Counted from the stretch's first letter, positions 21,286 through 31,558 are shown. The stretch: 64,000 nt of DNA from Norana najaformis (GCA_964023275.1 OZ029913.1:48053976-48117975), one strand, 5' to 3'. The notes: generated by a model not told the origin, from the sequence alone. Numbers and translations: made by a program.

Positions 21286-21618
21286 ATGTCTTCCAAACTA
21301 AAGAAGTATCTTGCAATGCCAAGACTGATCAAAGAAGCGTCGACTAAAGTTAGAAAAATCGTTTTAAAGAAATGTGACACGAGTCTCTTGTGCTGTCTGT
21401 GCGAATGTGCAAAGAATGTTTTAAAAGGAAACGTACCTTTGACCGAGGCTGAGAAGAAGAAACTGCAGCTATATAAAAGCATCCTAAGACGTTTGGCATC
21501 GAAGAAAATACGCGCAGCTAAGAAGAGGAATATACCGATTCAGACCGGTGGATTCATTGGTGCTCTGCTAATTCCTGTGCTATCCTTCCTAGGCTGGCTT
21601 CTAAATCCCAACAATTAG
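21286..21618 (+). CDS. Small basic Polinton protein with hydrophobic C-terminus
   Basis: 110 residues, intact. The N-terminal 90 residues are Lys/Arg-rich with a Cys cluster (CCLCECAKN), and the C-terminus (GGFIGALLIPVLSFLGWLL) is a membrane-like segment. Basic proteins ending this way recur in invertebrate Polintons; a virion or DNA-associated role is inferred from context, not shown. It ends 1 bp before the next ORF, suggesting co-transcription. Confidence 0.55.
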   Translation: MSSKLKKYLAMPRLIKEASTKVRKIVLKKCDTSLLCCLCECAKNVLKGNVPLTEAEKKKLQLYKSILRRLASKKIRAAKKRNIPIQTGGFIGALLIPVLSFLGWLLNPNN

Positions 21619-21619
21619 G

Positions 21620-22222
21620 ATGGAGCATGCAAAGAAAATGGTTTTAGTCGAACCGAGAGAGATCGAGAAGTGGAAAGAAACCGCGGTCGACAAGAGTTTA
21701 TCAAAATTAGACGGTGAAATCTATTATATACTACACAGAAACATTGCTGACGACGAAAAGGCAAAATTATATTCAAATAGTTTGACTCGTTATTTAAATC
21801 TTGATAAACCTATAGTCATAACAAAATTTACATCCAAAGATATCGAGGAAAAAACGGACTCCGTGGAGGAAAGCAAAAGCTTAAATTCTATAGAGTCTGA
21901 CGTGCTAAGCACGGTTCCAAAAAAGTGGAAGTCTCACGCCTCTCGACTTTTGATGCATATTAAAAATAATCCCGATCTGAAATGGAGTTACAAGGGAGAG
22001 CTCACCTTGAACAATACGACGATTCAGAGAACGCATGCAGTGGATCTGATTAACGACTTACTTAGGAAAAGAACGTCGACATCAAGTCCTCCAGGATGGA
22101 AACAGCCTGCTGACGCTTTGAAAGCTAGTAATATTCCACGCGAATTAATCGGCTGCGAGGACATATGGAAATATATTAATTCGAACGAAGAAGAGAGCAA
22201 CTCATTTACACCAAGTCGCTGA
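21620..22222 (+). CDS. Polinton conserved protein, about 200 residues
   Basis: Intact 200-residue ORF directly downstream. It contains GEIYYILHRNIADDEKAKLY and a C-terminal region VDLINDLLRKRTST then IPRELIGCEDIWKYI. I recognise this as a protein type repeatedly found next to Polinton ATPase and integrase genes, with no established function known to me. It is predicted soluble and helical. Confidence 0.55.
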   Translation: MEHAKKMVLVEPREIEKWKETAVDKSLSKLDGEIYYILHRNIADDEKAKLYSNSLTRYLNLDKPIVITKFTSKDIEEKTDSVEESKSLNSIESDVLSTVPKKWKSHASRLLMHIKNNPDLKWSYKGELTLNNTTIQRTHAVDLINDLLRKRTSTSSPPGWKQPADALKASNIPRELIGCEDIWKYINSNEEESNSFTPSR

Positions 22223-22259
22223 CGTAGAAAACAAAGAAAACAACAACTTGTTTGGGAAC

Positions 22260-23260
22260 CGTATTGATGGATTCTTACTTTGATCCTAAACAGGCTGGTA
22301 GTTTTGGTGGTGTAACATCCTTTCGAAGGCATTTAAAGGACAACTACGAGCATAACGATATCAAAAGATCATTACCGAAACAAGATGCATTTACTCTACA
22401 CAAACCTGTGCTATTAAACTTTAGGCGAAGGAAACGTTTACTGTTGGTATAGACGATTTGTGGCAGGCAGACTTGGCAGATCTTTCTTCGCTTTCAAATA
22501 TAATGACAAGAACAAGTATCTTTTAACATGTATAGACGTATTTTCTAAGCATACCTGGGCTCTTCCGCTCAAGTCAAAGACTGGATCGGCTTTGACCGAG
22601 GCTTTTTCGTCGTTATTGAACGACAGACATCCGACACATTTACAGACTGATAAGAGAACCGAATTTCTGAATAAAACCTTTAAACAGGAAAACGACGACA
22701 TTAAAGCCTCTGTCATCGAAAGATTTAATAGCACTCTGAAAACAAAGATGTGGAAATATTTCACATACAAAAATACCTACCGTTATGTAGACGTTCTCCA
22801 AGATCTGGTACACTCGTATAATAACACTTTTCATCGAAACATAGGCATGGCGCCTAACCAAGTGTTGATCGAAAACGAAGACGATATCAGAAAGTGTTTG
22901 TATGGCAGAAAGAAAAGGCCTGCAAAGTGGAAATACAGTGTTGGCGACAAAGATAGAATAAGTAAAGTCAGATTTGTTTTCAAAAAGGGCTATCTACCTT
23001 ATTGGACAGAAGAAATTTTCACGATTGTTGCTCGAATACCGTCAGATCCTGCAACATACGAAATGGCAGATTTAAACGGCGATAAATTAAAGGGAAAATT
23101 TACGAAGAGGAATTGCAACAAATTTTGAAAGAAGATGACGTTTACAGAATTGAAAAAGTTCTAAAAACTCACAAGCGTGGTGGAAAAATTCAATATTTCG
23201 TTAAATGGAAAGGATACGAAATTTTTAACTCGTGGACCACCGATATATTCAAAATGTAGC
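22260..23260 (+). pseudogene. Polinton integrase with C-terminal chromodomain
   Basis: The N-terminal zinc-like region begins YFDPKQAGSFGGVTSF (22270). The core at 22460-23128 has LLTCIDVFSKHTWALPLKSK (first Asp), LQTDKRTEFLNKTF (second Asp) and ASVIERFNSTLK (Glu). Only 22 residues separate the second Asp from the Glu instead of the usual ~35, indicating a small in-frame deletion that likely inactivates the core. An SH3-like C-terminal module (VGDKDRISKVRFVFKKGYLP) follows, then after a frameshift a chromodomain at about 23140-23250 (YRIEKVLKTHKRG and IQYFVKWKGYEIFNSW), which would tether integration to modified histones. Confidence 0.85.
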
Positions 23261-23299
23261 AGCTCAGCAGATCAGTCACACAAAATTTCTTTTACGGAT

Positions 23300-23976
23300 A
23301 TGAACATGGCGCACTTTTACCTTACGCTGCCAAGTAACAGTTCCATGCATTACTACCCCGACAACGTTGTCGCTCGCTATACGACAAGACATGAAAACGC
23401 TAACTCGTTGTCTGGCGAGTGGAAGTCGGTTTGGTAGAAATACAGTATCAACATACCTGGTTCAATCTGGAGAAGGACGAAGGAAGAGTTATATATTTGC
23501 AAATGGTAAATATAAACGACAAGCCGTTTCGCAAGCAATACACTATGCGCTTGCTTCCTGGCTATTACGATTCACCAGCAGATCTCATACAAATGATAAA
23601 CGATCGTATCGAAGAGACTGCCGAAAACTTTAAAGTGAATACTTACCCAAAGTTTAAATACAATCCACTCACGAAGCGGGTCAACGCAGTTGTCAACAAA
23701 GGTGCAACCATACACATTTCATCGGCCTTGTGCGCAATGCTGGGTTTCAGTGGTCGACAGAACGTCCTCGTAAACAACGAGATACCATTGCATTGGACAG
23801 CTGGCAATGCGTGCGTTTCGTCCATATTCGTGTATTGTAACGTTTTAGAGCACATCACTGTAGACGACACAAAGGCTGCCTTACTTCGCATCGTTCACGT
23901 GGCAGGCAAAAGCGGCGATATCGTGCATAGGACATACGAAAAGCTTCGACTCCATAGAAATAGATATAAGGAGTGA
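23300..23976 (+). pseudogene. Polinton structural-type protein (possible minor capsid/penton)
   Basis: The start MNMAHFYLTLPSNSSMHYYP is at 23300; a frameshift near 23425 joins to 23419-23976, which continues WFNLEKDEGRVIYLQMVN, LLPGYYDSPADLIQMIND, and ISSALCAMLGFSG. The protein is conserved in invertebrate Polintons and lies in the capsid-gene cluster; a minor capsid role is inferred. Confidence 0.55.
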
Positions 23977-24060
23977 CACTGGAAATCCGATACCATTCGA
24001 ATACGAGAAGGTAATAGTGACACTTCATTTTAGACTCAGCAAAAGTTCGTACTTTTTACA

Positions 24061-24396
24061 ATGAAAAGACAATTTGTTGCGGCACAAGTCGATTCGCGTA
24101 CGAAGATTATTATCTGCAGCAGAGTGGCAACGGCATGCCTGTGTTCCACGGAGCACGTATGCAACGGGGACGGATTGGGAAGTATTCTGAGCGGTTTTTT
24201 CAGAAGTACTTGGCCGCTGATTCAAACGGGCGCTAAAGCTTTTGGAATACAGGTGTTGAGAACCGGATTGCAGATTGCCAACGATGTAGCAGAAGGACAG
24301 AAATTTAAAGAGTTGAGCAAAAGACGTATACCTGAAGGTATAAAAGCTTTTGCTTCGTCAAACGATTTCAATACGCAAAGCGGTAACGGCAAGTAG
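24061..24396 (+). CDS. Small Polinton protein with amphipathic/hydrophobic segment
   Basis: 111 residues. The mid region GDGLGSILSGFFRSTWPLIQ followed by GAKAFGIQVLRTGLQIANDV is amphipathic, resembling small virion proteins that occur just upstream of the Polinton major capsid gene. Function inferred from position only. Confidence 0.5.
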   Translation: MKRQFVAAQVDSRTKIIICSRVATACLCSTEHVCNGDGLGSILSGFFRSTWPLIQTGAKAFGIQVLRTGLQIANDVAEGQKFKELSKRRIPEGIKAFASSNDFNTQSGNGK

Positions 24397-24464
24397 AAGA
24401 AGCAAAAGACGATAAAGACAATCAAGAAAAGAACCAAATCCGACATATTCGGCACAGTTTAACG

Positions 24465-25170
24465 ATGGCATTTGTTCATCCTCAGGCTTGCGAGTGTACA
24501 AAGAGCGAATTGAATCTGTTTATCGTGCCTCCTACGCCGACCAGCACAGAGACTGGTATAAATGTAGAATAAAATCCTAAAGCCACAATTTCGCAAGAAA
24601 CACCTCGAGTTGGGAAAGGCAAAATTTCCGATTCGAAGAGCCATCTGTAAAATATTTACGATACCGAGAGGCAATCTAGATGCTACACAAGAAAGTCTTT
24701 TCTCTGGGCAGATACCTACGAGAATCTTATGGTTGCGTAGACAACGACGCGTTTAATGGAAGCTATACAAAGAATTCGTTCAACTTTAAACGCATGCATC
24801 TGTCTCAGTTAAGGATATATTTGGATGGACAACAGCAGTCGGTGAAACCGTTGGAAATCAATTTGTCAATAACCAATTTATCAGTGCATATGCATCATTA
24901 TTTATGGGAACCGGAAAGTGGATGAGAGACGAGGGAAACTATATAACCAGAGAAGACTTTCCAGAAGGATATGCACTTTACGCATTCGACTTGACAGCAG
25001 ACCTAGCCGAAGGTGATCATTTTATTCTGATGAAACATGGTTAAAATCCGTTTGAATATGAAATTTGCTCAAGCACTTCCTAATACGATTAACGTTATAG
25101 CCTTGCTGAGTTTGAAAATATTTTGGAAATTGATCGTTCGAGAAACGTCATTTTCGACTACAAGAATTGA
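24465..25170 (+). pseudogene. Polinton major-capsid-type protein, internally deleted
   Basis: The start at 24465 (MAFVHPQACECTKSELNLF, then VPPTPTSTET) is the typical N-terminus of the double-jelly-roll capsid family annotated in animals as F54H12.2-like. A stop at about 24570 and loss of most of the first two-thirds bring the C-terminal part directly after: FTIPRGNLDATQESLFSGQI (about 24655-24712), DNDAFNGSYTKNSFNFKRMH, DEGNYITREDFPEGYALYAF and the end EIDRSRNVIFDYKN near 25168. The deletion, stops and frameshifts make it non-functional. Confidence 0.75.
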
Positions 25171-25197
25171 AAGTGAACGGAGTACACATTGAACACA

Positions 25198-25402
25198 TTC
25201 TACAGACAAATTTTCAAAATATATGATGCTGTATGCATAAGTGACATTATCTTGATATCGTTAGATGTTTGACAGTTCCATAGAATATTTCATCATATGT
25301 GTTTTGTTAGACCACCAATTAACACAAAATTTTGTTCATAAATTCACTTTGATTATGATATAGAAATGTTTGTTAACTATATTTTAAATAAAAACAGCTT
25401 AG
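25198..25402 (+). repeat. LINE 3' UTR copy (shared with 62666-62862)
   Basis: About 200 bp beginning ATTTTCAAAATATATGATGC and ending in an AATAAAAA-like tail match 62666-62862, where the stretch directly follows a LINE C-terminal ORF. This is a dead-on-arrival LINE 3' end lying just after the Polinton relic. Confidence 0.7.
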
Positions 25403-25450
25403 ATATGTTGCATTTACATTTTTAAAAGTGATCACATTTGTTTCACAGTT

Positions 25451-26330
25451 TTGATATTCCAAACCTCCCGGTTAAGAAGTCCAAAAATTAAAGGCAGCAA
25501 AACGCACTTTGAATCGGTAGATGACAACGAGGCACAAATGTTGCGACTGGAGGCTGAAATTGCTAGACTAAAATGTATGTACCTCGCATTGTGGAATCGA
25601 AAAAGATGGTATATCAGAGGGAGCAGCGGAGCTATTCATCTTCAGAAGATGAACGGCCAATCTCTGAACTAAGTTACGGTGGAACAAGCACAAGGAAAGA
25701 GCGTCATCGGTCAGTGCAGAGTAGTGAGGCAGAGACAAACATAAGACAGGGTACAAGCAAAATGATTAATAGGGGGCCTGACTTGAAGAAAATTACCACG
25801 CGACCTGACAAAGACGATGGATTAACACAGATTGAGAGCTTCCTGAAGCAAATGGATGTGTGTGCTTCTCACATTATGTGGACAGAGAGAGAAAATTGGA
25901 ATTGCTGAAATGCTCGTTGCAAGGACCAGCAAGCCAGTTACTCTGGACGATAGGGGCAGAGGATAATGAAAGCTTTGGTGACTTGGTCAGACGCTTGAGA
26001 CAGAGGTTTGGATCAGAGGGACAGGCAGAATTGTATCGTACTCAATTACGATATCGTAGGAGAGGCCGTAATGAGTCCCTCAACGACCTGATGGCGGACA
26101 TATCACGGCTTATCCTAGCTTACCCAGGACCAAGCTCGCCAATTGCAGATATCCTTGCAAGAGATGCCTTTCTAGAGGCCTTAGGTGACAGGGAGCTTGC
26201 AGTGAGGATACTGCAGCAGGATCCACATGACTTGCGTACTGCATACCGGATGCCATTGCGTTTGGAGGCTTATGAAAAGGCACCTGGGTCATATGGGATG
26301 CGGCGAGAGAACCAAGTGAGAGGAGCTTAA
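25451..26330 (+). pseudogene. Gypsy gag (retrotransposon gag domain)
   Basis: Three overlapping frames (25451-25672, 25573-25908, 25860-26330) read as one protein with two frameshifts. It starts with a coiled-coil-like DNEAQMLRLEAEIARLK, then a Ser/Arg/Glu-rich region, then a gag core with ELLKCSLQGPASQLLWTIG, FGDLVRRLRQRFGSEGQAEL and ALGDRELAVRILQQDP, the pattern of retrotransposon capsid (Retrotrans_gag-like). Confidence 0.75.
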
Positions 26331-26391
26331 CAAGATCAAAAGGCAGGGAACATAGAACGCCTGGGAGGCGATCCGACAGCTAACCGAGCAG

Positions 26392-27081
26392 GTGAAATGG
26401 CTGGCGGAGGCACAGCAACAATGGCGGAATGCAGTGTCACAAGGAGGCGCTAGACAGGATTACGGACGACGGGCGCGAGGGACAAACAGCTGGAGAGGCA
26501 GATGCTTCAACTGCGGAATGGCCGGGCATCTTGCCATGGATTGTGAGAGACGAGAAGCGGCAGATGAAGCACAAGCTGAAGAGGAGCTGCACAATCGGCA
26601 TGTGCCTGGGCACAGTGATGCCTACTTGCTTGCATGGGTCAACGGCAGGAAACGCTATTGCCTGTTGGACACAGGCTCAGAGGTGACCTTAATACCAGCT
26701 GCAGTCGTTAGAGGTCTTACGATCACGTCATCGCAGCAGAAGTTGCGGGCAGCAAATGGTATCCCGATTGAAATTACTGGGGAAACTGTTATCGCGATCC
26801 AACTAGGCGATAAAAACCTAAGGACGTCATGCCTTGTCTCGCCAAATGTTGGCGAGGTTATGCTAGGATTGGGATGGTTGAAACAGCATGCATGTCACTG
26901 GGACTTCCAGCGCAACTGCATCATTGTCAGTGGGGTCTCGTATGACCTACACAGGAACAAGCCCCTTGGTTGGTGTAGGCGCATACTAACGCAAGAAGAA
27001 GTGGTCATCCCTGCGCGCTCACAGGAAGATGTGGTAGCCTTGACTGTGTATGACAGTTTTCAGACAGCAGGAGCCAGCTGA
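26392..27081 (+). CDS. Gypsy nucleocapsid zinc knuckle and aspartic protease
   Basis: 229 residues, open. It has one CX2CX4HX4C knuckle (CFNCGMAGHLAMDC, about 26506-26547) and then the protease: KRYCLLDTGSEVTLIPAAVV with the DTG active site, LRAANGIPIEITGET flap region and GEVMLGLGWLKQHACHWDF. The end of gag and the start of pol are in one frame here. Confidence 0.85.
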   Translation: MKWLAEAQQQWRNAVSQGGARQDYGRRARGTNSWRGRCFNCGMAGHLAMDCERREAADEAQAEEELHNRHVPGHSDAYLLAWVNGRKRYCLLDTGSEVTLIPAAVVRGLTITSSQQKLRAANGIPIEITGETVIAIQLGDKNLRTSCLVSPNVGEVMLGLGWLKQHACHWDFQRNCIIVSGVSYDLHRNKPLGWCRRILTQEEVVIPARSQEDVVALTVYDSFQTAGAS

Positions 27082-27322
27082 GCGACAGAGAACTTAATGA
27101 TAAAACAGAGCGTATGTCTTGCCCGGACAGTTATCCCAGACAAACCAAAAGACATTTCTGTCCGCCTGCTCAACATCAATCACAAACCGGTAACGCTTTC
27201 GAAGGGCTTTCGACTTAGGCCCACTTGAGAAAGTGGAGATGGTCGATCTGGAAAAGTGGAGGGGAGAAGCCGAGTGCTGCCGGCCCAAACGCTCAACGGG
27301 CTGATCGAAAGTGTTGTCAGTG

Positions 27323-27365
27323 AGGTGAACGATCGCGAGAAGACCCTTCTCGCGATCGTTCACCT
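27323..27365. repeat. Perfect 20-bp inverted repeat with 3-nt loop
   Basis: Arm 1 AGGTGAACGATCGCGAGAAG (27323-27342), loop ACC, arm 2 CTTCTCGCGATCGTTCACCT (27346-27365). It lies in the protease-RT linker. Confidence 0.95.
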
Positions 27366-27448
27366 AGTTGACCCAACTAGTGACATTCTTCAACAGCTAC
27401 GGTTATGTCTTTTCACTGAGCTAGTACGATCTGGGCTGCACTGAACTC

Positions 27449-28474
27449 GTGGAGCATGAGATCAACACCGGGGCTAATAAACTCGTTAGGCAAGCCCTGC
27501 GGCGGCACCCAATTGCGGTAGACCAGGGTATTGATAGCCAGTTGAAAGTTATGATTGAGCAAATTATCTTTGAGCCATCACAAAGCGCCTGGGCATCACA
27601 CGTGGTGGCCATTAAAAAGAATGATGGCACTCTTAGGTTGTGCGTAGACTTACGGCAGGTAAATCAACGACAAATCTGCGACAGCTACCCGCTACAGCGT
27701 ATTGATGCCTGCTTGGATGCACTGAGTGGTGCCATCTGGTTCACTACGTTGGACGTGCGATCTGGCTACCTTCAAATCCGGCTGAAAGCAGAAGATGCCG
27801 AGAAGACAACTTTTATTACACGAAGAGGTGCATTTAAATTTAAGGTCATGCCGTTTGGTCTCTGCAACGCACCAGCGGCATTCCAGAGGGTGATGGACAT
27901 CGTCTTGTCCGGACTAAATTACGTTACCTGCTTGGCCTACTTGGATGATATTATCTTTTCACAGGACGTCGCCTCGCACTTAGACCGTCTAGAGGAAATT
28001 TTTAAGCGCTTGCGCAAGGCCAATCTAAAACTCAAGCCTAGTAATTGCTTCTTTCTGCAACACAAGGTTACCTTCCTGGGACACTTGGTGTCGGGAAGCG
28101 GCATAGAAGCTGACCCCGTGAAAATTAAGGCCGTGAAAGAGTGGCCTGTTCCGACAAAGCTGAGGGAGGTCAGGGCGTTCCTTGGGCTGGCAGGGTACTA
28201 CCATCGGTTTATACCATCATTCTCGCAGGTAGCCGCCCCACTCCACGGCCTGACTAAGAAGAACCAAAAATTCATATGGGATTCTCGGTGCCAAGAGGCT
28301 TTTGAAGATCTCAAGGAGAAGATAACAACAACATCCATTCTAGCCCTACCAAGAGATTCAGGGACGTTCTATTTGGACACCGATGCGTCCGAGCCTGTTA
28401 TTGGGGCTGTACTGTCGCAGGAGCAAGATGGGAAGGAGACTGTCGTCTGCTACGCGATCCGGCTGTATCAGAGT
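27449..28474 (+). pseudogene. Gypsy reverse transcriptase and N-terminal RNase H
   Basis: A 353-residue ORF whose first ~342 residues are element protein. RT blocks: IIFEPSQSAWASHVVAIKKN, LRLCVDLRQVNQRQICDSYP, WFTTLDVRSGYLQIRLK, FKVMPFGLCNAPAAFQRVM, YLDDIIFSQD (catalytic box starting 27938) and VRAFLGLAGYYHRFIPSF. RNase H starts TFYLDTDASEPVIGAVLSQ. The frame leaves the element at 28474 where a LINE piece is inserted. RT itself looks intact. Confidence 0.92.
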
Positions 28475-28806
28475 CATCATCATCAGTCACCATGGGTTCA
28501 GCGCCCGTAGGTGCTTGATGCGCGCTTCACCATCTCCGTCCAAATGTCTCTATCCTGTGCCAGGTGGCTTAGTTGTTGTAAGGAATTATTACTGCACCAA
28601 GAGATGATGTCGTCTACCCATTCTCTGTTAGGGCGTCCTCTTCTGTTCTTCCCTCCAATTCTGCCAAACACTATCGTCTTGAGTATTCTGGAGTTATCCA
28701 TTCTACATATGTGTCCAAATAATTGTAATTTTCTGCGGATTAGTTTTTGGAGTAAAGTTGTTCTTGGGCCAATTTGCTTGTATAGCTCCTCGTTCGTCAT
28801 CTTTCT
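28475..28806 (-). mobile_element. LINE 3' end inserted in gypsy RNase H
   Basis: A minus-strand ORF (100 residues) reads KLIRRKLQLFGHICRMDNSR and NRRGRPNREWVDDIISWC, the C-terminus of an endonuclease/RT LINE. Its 3' end is a TGATGATGATGA tract against the insertion point. TCAGAGT flanks it on both sides (28468-28474 and 28807-28813), a 7-bp target duplication. Confidence 0.85.
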
Positions 28807-28813
28807 TCAGAGT

Positions 28814-29390
28814 GCGGAACGAAATTACTGCGTCACGCGGAAGGAACTTCTGGCCGTCGTTCATTTTCTAATGCACTTTCGGCAGTATTTGTTAGGCCGA
28901 GCATTCATCGTTCGTACAGCCCACTCCTCTTTACAGTGGCTTCGCAGAACCTCTGAACCAGTAGGCCAGCAAGGGCGATGGCTAGAAATGTTAGAATATG
29001 ACTGAGATACAACACCGCCCACGGGCCAAACACAATAACGCGGATGGACTTTCAAGGCGTCCCTGCAGACAGTGTGGGCAGTGTAGGCCTGGGCCAGCAG
29101 GCAGCCATTTTACCAACCGAGCTGTCCACAGCAATCCGGCTACATCCGGCTGTGACGACTGAACCCCTGCTGCTGTAGCCCAAGCTCAGGAATTCGACGA
29201 AGATATCGAGAGGATATATGGGCTTAGGGTGACCAGTAGCGAGGTGCCAAATCTCAAAACCCTAGTGGCCGAGGATCCCAGTACCAAGATCTATTGGACG
29301 CACTGGGATAGATTGAGTCTTAAGAAGGGTGTTTGTACAGGCGATGGTTTACGTTTGGTGCTGGACCCTCTAGGTGGCAGTTGCTGGCCC
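28814..29390 (+). pseudogene. Gypsy RNase H remainder and linker
   Basis: The RNase H resumes after the LINE insertion with ERNYCVTRKELLAVVHFLMH, FRQYLLGRAFIVRTAHSSL and GRWLEMLEYD (stop at 29003). The usual TDH catalytic motif reads TAHSS, so its Asp is replaced. From 29005 to 29390 the linker to integrase is broken by stops. Confidence 0.75.
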
Positions 29391-29394
29391 CCAT

Positions 29395-30420
29395 CAAAAT
29401 GCGCGAGGAAATAATTTGTCAAGCACATGAAGGGTTCACTGGGGTCACTTGGGGTTGAGGATGACTCTGGACCAAGTCCAAAAGAGGGCGTATTGGCATG
29501 GTTGGACTAGAGAGGCGAAGACCTTCATCAAACAGTGCGAATCGTGTGCTAAATACATCCGTGGAATGCCACCCCTCAGGAGAAGTTACAAGAAATGAAG
29601 GTGGGAGGCCGCTGGGAAAGGCTCGGAAATGATATTACTGGGCCTCACCCCCGGTCTCGGAACGGGTTTTGTTATATGCTAACCGTGATAGACTGTTTTA
29701 GCAAGTGGGCTGATGCCTTCCCAATGCGAAATCAAGAAGCAGTGACAATCGCTGACTGATAGGGTGTTCTCTTATCATGGGGTTCTCATTCAGGTTTTGA
29801 CTGACCGAGACACCAATTTTGAGGGTAACCTCTTTAAAGAAATGTGTAAGAAACTTGATATTGATAAAGTTAGAAGCACTGCCTTCAAACCCAGCACCAA
29901 TGAATTGGTAGAACGATTCCACTGGACCCTAAACTCCATTTTGCAAAAGGCATAGCCGATAACCAAAAGGACTGGGATGAACATGTCCCTTATGTAATGG
30001 CCGCCTATCGAGCCACGCCTCAGGACAGCATCGGGTTTACCCCAATTTCCTGTTGACAGCAAGGGAGGTTCGTATTTCCCCAGACCTACTGACGGGGGAG
30101 CCTGAATAAGACGGGCGTCCCGCTGAGGTATGTGAGTTTATAGAAGAAAGAGCTGAGCGTATGAGGGCCGCCTACCAGCTTGCCCGTCTTCACCTCGGTA
30201 AGGCTGCAGAAAGTCAGAAGAAGTATTACGATTTAAGGGTAAAACCCCAGGAATACTAGAAGGGTGACTGGCTCTGGGTTTTCCAACCGAAACGGCAAAA
30301 AGATCTGTCACCCATTATGCGGTACCTTGGTTCCGTAAATCTTCAAATTCGGAGATCCTCCTGAAGCAAGCCACTGGTGATCCACCTAGACAAGGTCAAG
30401 AGGTGCTATTTACCACGAGA
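29395..30420 (+). pseudogene. Gypsy integrase, heavily broken
   Basis: Recoverable in shifting frames: the zinc region (KMREEIICQAHEGFTG at 29395, later QCESCAKYIRG-like), the core GNDITGPHPRSRNGF and LTVIDCFSKWADAFPM (about 29620-29730), VLTDRDTNFEGNLFKEMCKK (second Asp, about 29800) and STNELVERFHWTLN (Glu, about 29905), and the C-terminal part AERMRAAYQLARLHLGKAAE with a GDWLWVF-like block after 30250. At least five frameshifts or stops. Confidence 0.8.
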
Positions 30421-30841
30421 GTGGAGGGCGACCTAATGCCTGCTGATTGTAGGCCTCTGACCCTGACCCTGCCCCTGGAGGCAGAACTGGTAACTGACGA
30501 CAACCAGCGACCGGAAAGGCCTCTAAGAAAGGGTGAATCGCCCACAGCGATACGGGAAATAGGATGGCAATTTAAATATGGTAGCTAAGAGTCGCTATGG
30601 GAAGGGTATACTGGCTCTAAGTTTTCCTTAATTGAATATAATGATTTCGTAGTATGTAGTTGCATAGTATTGTGATATTTTAGTCTCCTTGGTATTCGAT
30701 TCTTAACTGGAATGGGTTAAAGCAGGGGAAATAGTCCGCACCTATAGCCTGAGGCGAGGTGCACCCAACAAATCAGAGATAAAGGGGCTTGCCCCTGTGC
30801 TGGGATGTCGTACTTGTTTGGTGCTATTTGTAGGAAACACG

Positions 30842-31550
30842 ATGTCATCGTCCTACCCGTGCTACCTGTGTGCGTTCGTGGCGACATCTCTTGGGCGGCA
30901 GAAGAAACATATGCGCAGACAGCATCCTCGGGTGGGCTCCGGCCTATCAACAACCACCGGTGTGCCCGAAAGAACCAACGTAACGCGAACTGGAGGGGCT
31001 AGCACGACATAGCAACCCGCGGAATTCGGGGGAGAGCCGTATTATAGACCGACCAAGGGGAGACAACCGAACAACGCAGTTTGGCTGACAACCTTGCTGC
31101 GCCACGCCACTGGGACTGAGCCGCTGGGAGAGACGGATGAAGAGGCCATACAGTTGATCAGCGCAGAATGGGGGACGCCCATAGCTAAATTGTCTATGGT
31201 GGTCCTCGAGGCTATTGGAATCCTGTTCCGAGCCAAAGGGGTACCCCGTCATCTTCCCTCTCTACGACGGAACTGCGGCGACGCCACTCCTACTGCAAAA
31301 TCCGGAATCCGGCGAATTCCAGTTGGCAATGCGGGCCCTATTGGACCGCGCCGATACTCCAACCAATACGACCGGAGGGTTTCCGCGATCAAGGGGCAAT
31401 GATCCACTGGGGGATGAAAGAACAAACGACGGAGACACGGGGGATCTGGCAAGTTCATTAGCAGAGGTCCGGGCCATCTGCCAACGCCTACCGAAGTTTA
31501 CGAACATTGCGGTGGGAGAAAACATTGAGTTCATCCATGGAGGACCATGA
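30842..31550 (+). pseudogene. Extra ORF with C2H2 zinc finger, between integrase and 3' LTR
   Basis: From ATG 30842 the frame begins SSSYPCYLCAFVATSLGRQ then KKHMRRQH, a C2H2-type finger (C-X2-C-X14-H-X4-H region). One in-frame TAG (31010-31012) interrupts it; the same frame then runs on (FGGEPYYRPTKGRQPNNAV and ISAEWGTPIAKLSMVVLEAI) to about 31240. After a one-base shift the frame at 31215-31550 finishes with LASSLAEVRAICQRLPKFTN and IEFIHGGP. The total would be ~235 residues. The position is that of env or accessory genes, but there is no signal peptide or transmembrane segment, so it is not an envelope. I do not recognise the rest. Confidence 0.5.
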
Positions 31551-31558
31551 ATCTGCTT

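Larger units (their letters stand above)
20680..25170 (+). mobile_element. Polinton/Maverick remnant
   Basis: Seven plus-strand gene relics hold the virion-type and integration module of Polintons: packaging ATPase, two small conserved ORFs, integrase with chromodomain, a probable minor structural protein, a small hydrophobic protein, and a major-capsid-type protein with an internal deletion. The protein-primed DNA polymerase B, cysteine protease and terminal inverted repeats are not visible. About 4.5 kb remains of a usual 15-20 kb. Polintons are virus-like, self-synthesising transposons. This copy is degraded by frameshifts in nearly every gene. Confidence 0.85.

Noticed and set aside
30842-31550. 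Envelope gene of the second gypsy element
   Set aside because: No signal peptide, transmembrane segment or Cys pattern; the visible motif is a zinc finger.
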